Below, piece after piece: positions 1 to 10,216 of a stretch of DNA of 64,000 bases. The notes beneath the pieces are model-generated. The model was given only the letters and a program-made list of their open reading frames with translations. It was not told where the DNA came from and ran no database searches. Source of the stretch: Gentiana macrophylla (lineage: Eukaryota > Streptophyta > Magnoliopsida > Gentianales > Gentianaceae); assembly GCA_026214975.1 (NCBI GenBank), contig CM047807.1:65637824-65701823 (forward strand), read 5' to 3'. The translations under genes were made by a program, and so were the position numbers. Positions within the stretch are counted from its first letter, which is position 1; each line of letters starts with the position of its first letter.

Positions 1-3000
1 ACCAGGGAATGATGCTCCTACAAATCCAGAGTCGATGGAGTTACCAAGATTTGATTTTGTTAGATCAATAAGAACCAACAAATCTGCTGCAGCAACATTG
101 AATATTAATGTGAAAATATTTCTTTGGAATATAACTGCGAGAGAAATTGATTGCCAAGAGTATTCGGGTTTTGTTGAAAGTCTTGATACTCTCTTGTGAC
201 CAAAGATAGACTTGTTGATCATCATTTATAAAAGCAGGAAGTTTGACTAGGCTGGATTCTTTGTGCAATACATGAAGAAGGTTGTGTCAGATGACAGAGA
301 TGGCACAAGGAAATTAAAGATTAAACCTTTCGGTTCATTGATTCAGGCCCTACCAAATCATCTAGAAATTCCTGATGTTGCACCTTCCAAAATCAACAAG
401 ACAAGATACAAGCCAAAAATCCATTACAGTATTTCTGGATTGGATGATGATGATGAGGATCAGGAAAGGACTGAAAATGATGGTGGTGATGACAATAATG
501 ATGGTGATGATAATGATGATGGTGGTGAGTAGAACAGTGGACTAAAGAAAAAAGATGTACAACTGCCGCACCAAAGAAATCAATAGAAAAGAGGAAGGCT
601 ACTTGATGCAAGGAAAATCACGAAATGTTGACGCCTAAAGAGGACAAGGTAGTAGTCGATGTGAACCTTTGTTGAGTCTACTGAGGTTCTAGTTGATGTT
701 GAAGCTGCTGAGCCTATTGAAGTTGTAAAGAAAACTGCTGTAGATGTACATAAAGAACAAATCAGAGAAGATTCAAGAAAAAGGAAGGCTGCTAGCAAAG
801 AGCAGTTGGAAAAAGAACTTTTGAGGCTGAACAACAACCTGCTAAGAGGAGAAAATAGATAGCAAAGAAGAGAGACCATGGAAAAGGGAAAGAACTGAGG
901 GCTCTTGAAAAGCAAAGAGAAAAAGGACATGAAGAGGATATTGAGCCTACTGGTGAGGCTACTGAAGTTATTGGTGAGCAACAAGTTAAAGAACCACAGT
1001 AGAATGCTGAATTTGAACCTACTGTGGAAGTTATTGCACCTGTTCAACACCCTGATATAGCTGCTACAACTAGGAGGAAGGAGAGACTGCTGAAATCCCT
1101 ACTATAGAGCATGAGATTCAGGGGGAACCAAGTGTTGAACAGATGGAGGTGGTAGGTACAAACTTGCAACCTGAAGAACCTACTAACCTATTTGTATCTA
1201 CTGAGGATACATTGAGCCATCTTGTTGAAACTTTTGGAAGTCAACAAGATGAGCAACCTGCTCCAAGAAAGCCAACTATGCCATATAAGAGAAAAGAGAA
1301 GAATTCAAAGAAGTCAAAGGAAGATCCAAATATCAGACAAGTTGAGAAATATTTTAGAAGGAAATTTGGATTTTATAAGAGATAGAAACCTGCCAGTGAA
1401 CCTATGACTGGCTTTGAAAATGGGCATTTGACAAGTGGGGAGTGGAGAACTTACATGGATTAGTTGATAAATCTGAGTTGGGAGTAAAGTCATTGGATAT
1501 CATTGACAATGAAAAGCGAGAAAGGAAGTGTTATGTTGAGAGATCCCAAGTTTACACGGATAGTGATGATTCATCATCTTCATCGATTCGGATGATGATC
1601 ATCCTATGCATCCGTGGAGAGTCCAAAGAGAGCTACAGAAGATAGATCTATTGAGGAGACTGGAAAGGGATCTGCTGAAAAGGAAGCTGAACGACCTGCT
1701 GAAGGTGGCAAGTCTGCTGAGGGTCAATAGACTAATGACTTAGATCAAGGATTGATTCCTGAACTTAATAAAAATTTAGAAGAACCAAATGAAGCAGCAA
1801 CAATTCCTGAAGATTCTATATTGGAAGCTAATGCTGAAGCTTTAATGATTGAGCTGAATGAAATCATACCAGAAGGATCAGCTCAATAACAAGATAGTAT
1901 TGACACAAATGAAACCTTAGCACAAGCTGCTGGTGTGTTTGAAGAAAATATGAATATATTTGTAGACACTGCTATGGAAGTGAAGGTTCATTCTGCTGAG
2001 GCACAGACAGCAACTAAACACAAGTTGGAACTGGAGGTCCTAATTATTGAGGAATAGACAGTATTGGGACAAATGTTGGACTTGATTTTGGGATTGAAGG
2101 AATCCCATGTGTCCAGTATGGAAGCTGCTGGGGACACAGCTGCTGAAACTTTAAAGGGAAAGGAGGTTGCTGTTGCACAATCTGTTGAGCAAATTCATGA
2201 CTTTGAATTTAGTGATGAGGAGGTTCGATTGCCTAAAGAAGAAGTACATGAAGAGCTTCAACAAGCACAAGACCCTATACATAAGGAGGTACCTATTTTG
2301 GAGGCAGTACAGAGCCTCAACATGTACAAGAACCAGCATTTGAGGAGTTAGTTGGAAATGTTGTTGAAGAAGGTCTTGAACCTCATGAATGGAACAGGAC
2401 AAAAGCAATTGTTGTGAGGCAACCCAGGGCTGAAGATGATATTGAACAGCCTGCTGGAGGTTTTGGTGGAAGTATGGCTGGAATGAATGCAATTCTAGTG
2501 CATATCTTGGATGATTTGAGAGTCAAGTGATGATATAACCCAACAGAGGACTCAACTAAACGGAAGTGAGAGGATATTTGAAGACTTAGTGAATGTGGTG
2601 GAAAACAGAGGGAGAACTTCTGAGACAGCAGCATCAAACATCACTCATCTTCAATTTTCAACCAATAACTTGCTGAGAGAAGTTGCTCGTGTTAAGAAGG
2701 ATGCTGTAAGTAGAGACAAGAATATGGTAGAGAAGATTGCTTCGTTGCACAAGAAAGTTGAAAATCTTGCTGAGGCACCTCACCCTGGTGTCATTGATCC
2801 GAAACTAACTGAAAGTATCAATCTGTTGAATAGACAATAGAAGGCCGAATTACTGCAGTTGATACACAAACAAAGATTATGGAAGGGCAACTGAGTAACT
2901 TGGTAAACACATAGGAGAGTGTTCTTGGTCTGATGAACCGCCTTATTGATGATGTCAATAAGGGGGAAGAAGGACTTACAACAGAAGCAAAAGAAGCTGC

Positions 3001-3540
3001 TAGAATCTTTAACAAGAAGAGATAGGAAGGAGACATCAATGAATTCAAGAAACATGCACCTAGTAGAGTACAGCTTAATGATGATCTTCTGAAGGAGTTT
3101 AAAGATGCTTATGGAGCAAGAAGTAAACCTTATCAGGATATGACTTTTATCGAAGGACTGAATTCCTTCTTGGACAAAAAATTGGGAGGCAAGGATCAAA
3201 TCATTGAAATTGACTAGAAAAACTCCAACTCCTGGTAGAGGAGGTCATGCTAAAAGATTAGGAGGTAGAACACAGATACCTGCTGAGGAAAAAGCAAAGC
3301 TTTGTGTGGAAGAATTCAAGACATGCTAAATGGGAGGAGGTTTCAATTGGCAAGGTGTCCAGTTAAACCTGAATGAAGCCTGGAAGTGGTGGAAAATGGT
3401 GCATACTTGAATTGATTTCACATTAATTGAAAATCAGTGGATGGAGGACATGCAAAGAGAGATAAGAGAATACCAACAAGAAAGAGAGCAAGAAGAGGAA
3501 AGAGCAAGAAGGAGATAGACACTAGATCAAAGATACTTAC
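1..3540 (+). pseudogene. Decayed coiled-coil ORF upstream of a copia 3' LTR (possibly SIRE env-like)
   Basis: The sequence codes, with interruptions, for an acidic, Glu/Ala-rich, coiled-coil-like protein. One frame (starts at 1143, 2064 and 2589) can be followed from about 1143 to 2840 across in-frame stops, then shifts by one frame near 2838 and continues to about 3215. Most of the stops are TAG or TAA where Gln would fit, which suggests C-to-T decay. An Asp-rich run lies at about 440-530. No RT, integrase or protease motif is visible. The block ends just before a polypurine tract and LTR, so it is the last ORF of an LTR element. SIRE/Maximus copia elements carry an extra env-like coiled-coil ORF in this position. 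That assignment is inference, since no family motif was recognised. Confidence 0.5.
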
Positions 3541-3680
3541 TTATATTTTTATCATTCTACTAATCTTAGTTGTAATAAGCTTTGAACATACTCGAACATC
3601 AATGATAAATCAATGAAATTTGTTCGCTTTTGTGTTTTTATCTTTTTGCTTTGCTGTAAGGAGGGTATTGGCATCATCAC

Positions 3681-3693
3681 TAAAAAGGGGAAA
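3681..3693 (+). other. Polypurine tract of the copia element
   Basis: The purine run taaaaaggggaaa directly precedes the inferred LTR start. It is where plus-strand DNA synthesis would be primed, and it fixes the element orientation as plus. Confidence 0.55.
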
Positions 3694-5287
3694 TTTTTAG
3701 ACATATTTTAGTTTTAATGATGAGTGCTAGACTAGCTGTTATAGAGCAAAGGCAAAAAGATGTCTAGATTAAATGTATAGGTTTACTAGTGTTTGATCTT
3801 TGTATAGGTTTGATCAAACAAGCACTGTAAAGAGGTCAGCTGACTTGTTCAGTAGACCTGTCTAGGTTAGTAGGGTGTATAAGTCTGCAGTAGACTGTCT
3901 CACGAACCTCTTGATGGTAGAAAAAAGTGAGGTTGAAACTCATAATAATAAAGGCCGAGGTTCAAACTCAGTATTGAAGGCTAAGGGATCAAACTTAGTA
4001 ATTAAATTCAATGATATGGGATCAGAATTTAGGGAAGTGTGTGATGACCTAAACTGATCACATATACCTTGTGAAGAAGGTCTAAGTTCCATTAAAGTTG
4101 AAAGGTGAATGGAACTTGTTTATGTTCAAAATTGTGTATTCTAAGTTCATAATAAAAAGTTAGTTGAGAAGCAATCACCAAGTGTTTATCAAAACACGGC
4201 CAGACTAAAAAGTCGATTGACAATCAAGGACATCAATGGACTTATACATCAAATATCTCATTGAATGTTTAATTCAAATAATCCAAGTTTTTCAGGAAGA
4301 TTAAATGGATAAGGATTATTTACAAGCCTTGGTGTAATTAGTCAATCAATACAAAAAATGAAATGGACGTTGTAAGGATTTCAATGCCTTATTAAATGGA
4401 ATTATATCATTGGTTTACACAATTGGATCATCAAAAGGACACCATGTCGTGTCGATCAGGTATTTTAGGATATTCAAAAATTCTATTACGGTTATCATTC
4501 AAATTAGAGGATCTACACCTATAAATAGAGAACTCCTGATTGATATTGCAACACTAAGAATACATACGAAGCAACTAAGTTTTTGAGCAAGAATTTGTGC
4601 AATCTGACCTTGCTGATACATAGAGCTTTAATCTACTGATCAAGTTTTTCTTTAAGTGTTGGCTACAAATCAAGACTTATCCAGTTTACACACTTGAAGA
4701 ACTTAGGCTACTGATTCATTCATCCTGATAAGAAGTCTACTGAAAGCAGAATCACTTTCTTGATTCAACCCTTCTTTTTCAAGAAGTTTGTTGAAGACAG
4801 AGAAGCACTTAGGTGTAAAGAATAGTTTTTGTGTAGTGGAGATGGTGAAGAGGCAATCCTACCCTTCAAGGACCAGTGGAAGACTTAGGAACAACAATAC
4901 CACCTGTTTCTAGTTTTCAATTTGTGAAGCCATAGTCATTGGTCAAGGACAAAGAGTTTGGGGATTTTTGTAACTGCAAATCCAAAAGTATCAAGTGAAT
5001 TTCCTCCAACATCACATGAGAAGAGTGGGCTGACAGGATTACACCACCTGGAACTACTATAAATCTTGCCTATTTTACTTTCTGCAATTTACTTTACTTG
5101 CATGCTTAGCACATAAACCTACTGAACTAGCTACTGAATCACACCACTTGCACTACTGAGTATCTAATACTAATAGTTAGCAGACTATTAACCCTGTTGA
5201 GTTCGTAAAACTCCAAAAAGTTTTTAAGTGTTAAGTTTATTCACCCCCCTCTCTAAACTTAGCCAAAACCTTTTCAAGGGACCAACA
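3694..5287 (+). repeat. 3' LTR of a Ty1/copia element (probably SIRE-like)
   Basis: This stretch of about 1.6 kb starts just after a polypurine tract and ends in the pyrimidine-rich segment and 'gggaccaaca' common at copia LTR ends. The first bases appear mutated from TGTTAGAC. A TATA box (tataaatag, about 4520-4528) fits a U3 promoter. To the right the sequence changes abruptly to the antisense integrase of another element, so 5287/5288 is an insertion boundary. The partner LTR and left target-site copy lie outside the window. The ORFs shorter than 70 codons inside it are not credible genes. Confidence 0.65.
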
Positions 5288-5289
5288 CA

Positions 5290-5640
5290 GTCTGCTTGGA
5301 AATGTTAACAGTCATTTGACGGGAATGATAGGCTCTTGTAAATTCATAAGTAGATTTATGAATTGTAGGCTACTAGAACCAAACACTGCAGTACCTTTGC
5401 TGCTTTCTTGTCCGGCCCATAGTGACCTCCGTCTTCTCCAGAATGACATCGTCTCAGAATACTTGGAATCTCATCATCATGGATGCATCTCCTAAGAATG
5501 GTATCATGGCACATCTTATAGAGGTAGAGATCGTCTCAATAATAATGCTTTAGATCTATATAGAATTTCTTTTTATCGGCATTTGTGAACTCCGGTGGCA
5601 GGTTCCTTTCTGCCTGATAATTTACAATGTTAGCAAACCA
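5290..5640 (-). pseudogene. Ty3/gypsy integrase, zinc-binding N-terminal fragment
   Basis: The antisense translation shows an H-H-C-C style region: an RRCIHDDEIPSILRRCHSG segment followed by GGHYGPDKKAAKVLQ, typical of the integrase zinc-binding domain downstream of RNase H in gypsy polyproteins. It is interrupted by frameshifts and stops at the copia boundary at 5287/5288, so the DDE catalytic core is absent. Confidence 0.7.
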
Positions 5641-5673
5641 AGGGTATAACTTGCCCACTCTTGATGTATTTTG

Positions 5674-6446
5674 TCAGGTCTGAGATTCGACTAGAGCTAC
5701 TACTGTGATGGAAAAAAGTTGTTCATCAGGAAAGCTCTCCCTGATCTCAGTCGGTTGCTCCTCTTCGAGCAAAGTTAATCTTGATAGGTGATCAGCCACC
5801 TGGTTCTCAGATCCTTTTTTATCCTTGATTTCGACATCAAACTCTTGTAAGAGTAGAATCCATCTCAACAATCTCAACTTGGAGTCTTGCTTGGTGAGAA
5901 TGTATTTCAAGTCTGCGTGGTCGATGAATACAATGACTTTCGATCCTATCAGATATGGTTGAAATTTGTCAAATGCTAAGATAACTACCAAGAGTTCCTT
6001 CTCTGTAGTCACATAATTCCTCTCGGCACTATAGAGGGTACGAATGGCGTAATAGATAGGCTTAAAGATTTTATCCTCCCTTTGTCCCAGGGCTGCTCCA
6101 ACTGCCGTGTCGCTTGCATCACACGTAAGCTCAAAAGGTTTTTTACAATCTGGGCCTACCAGAGTTGGGTGGTTATAAGAATTTGCTACAATGTATTGAA
6201 TGCTTGCTTGCATTCCTCTCCAAATACAAAAGGCACATCATTTGCAAGTAATTCACAAAAAGGTCTAGAAACTTTAGAGAAATCCTTAATAAAGCTCCTA
6301 TAGAAACCTGCGTGGCCAAGAAAGGCTCGCAACGTCTTTAAGCTTGTTGGATGGGGTAACTTCTCTATTATCTCTATCTTTCCCTTATCAACCTCCATTC
6401 CATTCCATGAAAACTTATGACCCAACACTATTCCTTCTGTGACCAT
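5674..6446 (-). pseudogene. Ty3/gypsy RT C-terminal part and RNase H
   Basis: Two overlapping frames cover this part of pol. The upstream part (6186-6446) has the RT connection motif LRAFLGHAGFYRSFIKDFSK. The downstream part (5674-6213) is a gypsy-type RNase H with [16 protein letters not shown], the YVTTEKELL segment, DHADLKYIL and a final [10 protein letters not shown]. RNase H would remove the RNA template during reverse transcription. The change of frame near 6190-6213 is a frameshift, so the polyprotein is broken. Confidence 0.88.
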
Positions 6447-6485
6447 GAAATGACATTTTTCCCAGTTAAGTACAAGGTTGGTCTG

Positions 6486-6960
6486 TTAACATCTCTTCAG
6501 CAATCTACCTAAGTTGTCTAAGAATTTATCAAAGCTATCTCTAAATACAAAAAAATCATCCATAAAAATTTCCAGAATGTCCTCCACCATGTCCGCAAAT
6601 AGTGACATCATACACCTTTGAAATGTTGCTGGTGCATTACAAAGTCCAAAAGACATGCGATTGTACGCCAAAGTTCCATAGGGACATGTGAAAGTTGTTT
6701 TCTCTCGCTCCTCGGGGGCAATATGGATCTAATAGTAACCAGAATATCCATCTAAGAAACAATAAAAAGCAAGACCTCTTAATATTTCTAACATCTGATC
6801 AAAGAATGGTAGGGGAAAATGATCTTTATGAGTTGTGTCTTTTAGTTTCTTGAAATCGATGGATACTCGATGTCCAGTAATTAGCCTCATAGGGATTAAT
6901 TCATCGAAATCGTTTGGTTGAACAGTGAATCCTCCTTTCTTGGGCACCACTTGAATCGGG
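6486..6960 (-). pseudogene. Ty3/gypsy reverse transcriptase, palm and fingers
   Basis: The two segments carry the RT motifs in order: VPKKGGFTV and DFKKLKDTTHKDHFPLPF at 6729-6950, then LDGYSGYY, and further on MSFGLCNAPATFQRCM and the catalytic box FMDDFFVF at 6486-6671. The catalytic aspartates are kept. Between them a TAG replaces what is normally Gln after GYY (near 6730), and the frame also changes. The coding context is otherwise well preserved, so this is a relatively young but dead copy. Confidence 0.88.
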
Positions 6961-7465
6961 CTTAGCTATTCACCGTCTGCAATTGGGAAAATGATCCCAA
7001 TTTCCAACATCTTCATAATATCCTCTTTAACAACATCCTTCAATTGTGGCATCAGCCTTCTTTGAGGTTATGCTATGGCTTTCTTCTCGGGATCTACAGA
7101 GATTTTATGCATGCACACCGATGGGCTTATTCTTCGAATATCTGCAATCGTCAACCTGAATGCTCCCATATCCTCTCTTAGTACTCTTAACAGGTTCTCC
7201 TCCTCTAATGGTGATAGTAATGATGAAATTATGAGGAAAGAGTATCTTCTTGTAAGTACACGTACTTCTGGTGATATGGCAAAAGTTTCAACGTTAAATT
7301 CCTTGGTGGCTCTTCCAACGATGATCTTAACAACTTTCCAGTCAACTGTAAATCAAAGAACTGCCATGAAGGTCTATGAATCATTCCTCATACATCCACA
7401 GAAGATATAGGCTCTACTTCTCATACTTTACCTTCGTTACACCCAGGCCATGTTTCCTCATTACT

Positions 7466-8166
7466 TTATTTATATTCTTTCTGGAGCAACGTCTCTGCTA
7501 CTTCAGGGTCTAGTGCCACTTCCTTATGTAATTTCAAAACAAGCTCGTCTATGGCATTTAACATGTAACATGTTTCTCCCTCATCCTGTGCATACCTCAT
7601 GGTTTTCATGACATTGAATACTACTTTGTCTTCATTTACTCTTAAAATCTGCTCACCCTTATGAACATCTATCAATGTTTTACTTGTTGCTAGGAAGGGT
7701 CTTCCTAGGATTAGTGGAACATTGTGGTTAGCTTGCATGTCTAGCACTACAAAGTCCTTGGGGAATACAAACTTATCCACTTTTACCAGCACATCCTCCA
7801 CCACGCGCAAGGTTGCTTTATAGACCTATCGGCCAACTGAAGGGTTATAATTGTTTCGTTCAACTCCTTCATGCCTAACTTATGAAAGATGGAGAGTGGC
7901 ATTAAACTGACACTGGTTCTAAGGTCACACAATGCTTTGTTCATGCACATTCCTCCAATTGTGCAAGGTCTGAGGAAGATCCTAGGATCTTTACACTTAG
8001 GAGGCAGTTTGTGCAAAACTGCTGAGCATTCCTCGTTAAGGCAAATATTCTCAAGGTCAAACAATTTCCTTTTCGTAGAGATTGCTTCTTTCAAGCATTT
8101 TGCGTACTCTGGCATTCCGGCCCGAGCTTCTACCAAAGGTATATTCACTTGCAATTTCTTAAACAT
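7466..8166 (-). pseudogene. Ty3/gypsy aspartic protease region
   Basis: The upstream segment (7783-8166) has the Athila-type lead-in KLPPKCKDPRIFLRPCTIGG and ALCDLRTSVSLMPLSIF. The plus-strand family copy at 58612 reads CDIGASVNLM at the same place, so here the catalytic D-x-G-A-S box has become D-L-R-T-S, which should inactivate the enzyme. After a frameshift near 7800 the C-terminal half follows (7466-7810) with VPLILGRPFLATSKTLIDV. The protease would normally cut the Gag-Pol polyprotein. Confidence 0.82.
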
Positions 8167-8344
8167 TTCTATGAACTTTTTATAATGACCATCATTATTA
8201 TTTGGTTTATATTTCCTAGGGGATAGGGTAGAATAGCAGGATTAATAGTTACAGTTTGTGAAGACTTACCTGCTGCCTGCTGCTGCTCTGCTTGCTTGTC
8301 TATTGAATCTGTAGACGCCCGGTTAATCGGTGTAGTATCCCGAT

Positions 8345-8560
8345 TTACCGCCCCTCTTTTTCTCCCGATTCTTCTACATTCTGATGCTGACTGCTTTCTG
8401 ATTCTTCTTGGACAGTTGGTAGAACTGGTCCAGGCAGTTCCTTTCCACTTCTAGTCATAATTGCATTCACGTCCTTCAGATTCTTTTCAGTGTTGCTTGG
8501 CAATCCTCCCGGAGGATAGGCTGACACTTGTTTGGAGATCTGCCCCACTTGGTGCGATAG
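8345..8560 (-). pseudogene. Gag-protease linker of family A
   Basis: The frame at 8345-8548 (GQISKQVSAYPPGGLPSNTEKN and following) corresponds closely to 58180-58400 of the plus-strand family A copy. This is the low-complexity linker between gag and protease in Athila-type polyproteins. No catalytic function is expected. The sequence between 8560 and 9158 is the same coding region with stops and frameshifts. Confidence 0.7.
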
Positions 8561-9157
8561 ATTCTACACTAAGGCTTCATGTTTGGTCAGTCTGGCATCA
8601 TTCTTCTGACAATATGTGGTGAAGTTTGCATTCAGCTTGGTCATGGATTTTGTGTGTTGATTGACCGTGTTGGTCACAGTGGAGCTCATTTTATCCAGGG
8701 CTGCTTCCCAACCACCTGACTTGTTGAATTGAGGCATAAATCCACCATGTTTCCTTTGTCTCTCTCCACCGTTAGGATCGCTTAGTCAAAAACTAGGGTG
8801 GTCATGAGAACTTGGGCGATATCTGCCCCCATAAGGATTTTCTTGCCTCCCTAAATTGTTCACATCTTTGGTGTTGGTTAATTCATCTTCTTGAACCATT
8901 TCAACTTTGGCAATGCTATCTATTTTCTAGTTCATTGCCATTAACTGGTATAAAATCTTTTGAGAAGTATCTTTTCCAAATACGCCTTCAGCTACCTTTA
9001 GATTCTCAATTTGATGCATCCCTTATTGGATTTTAAGTGCTATTTGTTCCAACTTTTCTTCAGGTTCTACAGGTGAAACCAATGCAAAACATCCGTTGCT
9101 CCATGCATCAACTCTCATTTGTTCACTAGGCCTCAATCCATGATAGAAACTATGCAT

Positions 9158-9906
9158 TCATACGGGGAAAGTGATATCGTGGTGAGGGCATCTCCGTTGT
9201 GCTTCCTTAAACCTTTCCCAAGCTTCTTCAAAAGTTTCCGCTGGTCTCTGCTTGAAGTTCATGATGTCTTGTCTAATCTGTAGTGACTTCCCAAGTGGGC
9301 AGTACTTATTCATAAATTTTTGCAGTAGATCGGTCAAAGTTTGGATCGATCCTGGTGCTAGAGACAAAAACCATATCTTCGTTTTCTCCTTTAGAGTGAA
9401 TGGAAACAATTTCAGCTTGATGTTATCTTCAGGCACTCCTGCTGGTTTGACTATGCTGACTATCTCCAAGAAGTTAGTGACATTTACAGTAGAATCTTCG
9501 TTTGGTACTCCATGGAAGGTAATGTAATTGGTCACAATTTATATCACGTTTGGCTTTGGGGGAAAGATCTCAACTGTATTCTCTGGCTGAACAATCACTG
9601 GCACGAAATGCTCAATCGTGGGCATTGCATAACTCTGTTGAGTTCTTCTATCTGCTTCCAGCACAACTCCATCTCCATTGACTCTTCTGTTCTGTCCGTT
9701 CTCTACCATAGTGTTATATGTATCCTCCAAAGGTGGAATTTCTTCTTCCTTCTCGCTGTGATCTCCTTCGTGTGAACTAACGTCCTCCACTGGCCTAACA
9801 GTTTTCTCTCGATCTTCTTCTCTCTTTTGTCTAGCAAATCTTTCAATCTCAGGTATGAATATCTCGAGCTTGGCTCCTGAACTCCGTGTAGCGTATTACA
9901 AGACAC
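9158..9906 (-). pseudogene. Athila-type Gag (retrotransposon gag domain)
   Basis: The frame at 9158-9535 holds the plant Ty3 gag domain, with KLKLFPFTLKEKTKIWFLSL, a PGSIQTLTDLLQKFMNKYCP segment and ETFEEAWERFKEAQRRCPHH. An upstream frame (9539-9790) carries the acidic N-terminal part, which matches the plus-strand copy near 56940-57130. Gag would form the virus-like particle that packages element RNA. There is a frame change or stop between the two parts, so no full-length Gag can be made. Confidence 0.85.
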
Positions 9907-10191
9907 AAAAAGAAAACAAAAAAGTTAGTGCTTTGCCTCCACGGGTTTATTACACTCGCTTGCACTCAAAAGTACAGACTCGACTAGTGACTCGACCGAA
10001 CCGATAGACGAACCGATTATGCCGATTATGTGATGCTTGATTAATCACGGGTAAACCTCGATTAACCGGGTGTGATTTTTTTCTAGATTTCAACAAAACT
10101 GACTCTGTACGACTCTAGTATAAACAGACTATTAAACATACTCGAAATATACAAACAATCAATCTCAAATAAATAGTATTCTTGACACGAG

Positions 10192-10209
10192 TCCCCGGCA
10201 ATAGTGCCG
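10192..10209 (-). other. Damaged tRNA-Asp primer binding site of family A
   Basis: On the minus strand this reads CGGCACTATTGCCGGGGA, against TGGCGCCGTTGCCGGGGA for a perfect complement of the plant tRNA-Asp 3' end. The four mismatches include G-to-A and C-to-T changes in the CpG-rich part, as expected from methyl-cytosine deamination. It lies just inside the inferred LTR end at 10217. Confidence 0.75.
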
Positions 10210-10216
10210 AAAATAT

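Noticed and set aside
393..611. His-rich minus-strand ORF
   Set aside because: It is the complement of the Asp codon repeat (gatgat) in the plus-strand decayed ORF.
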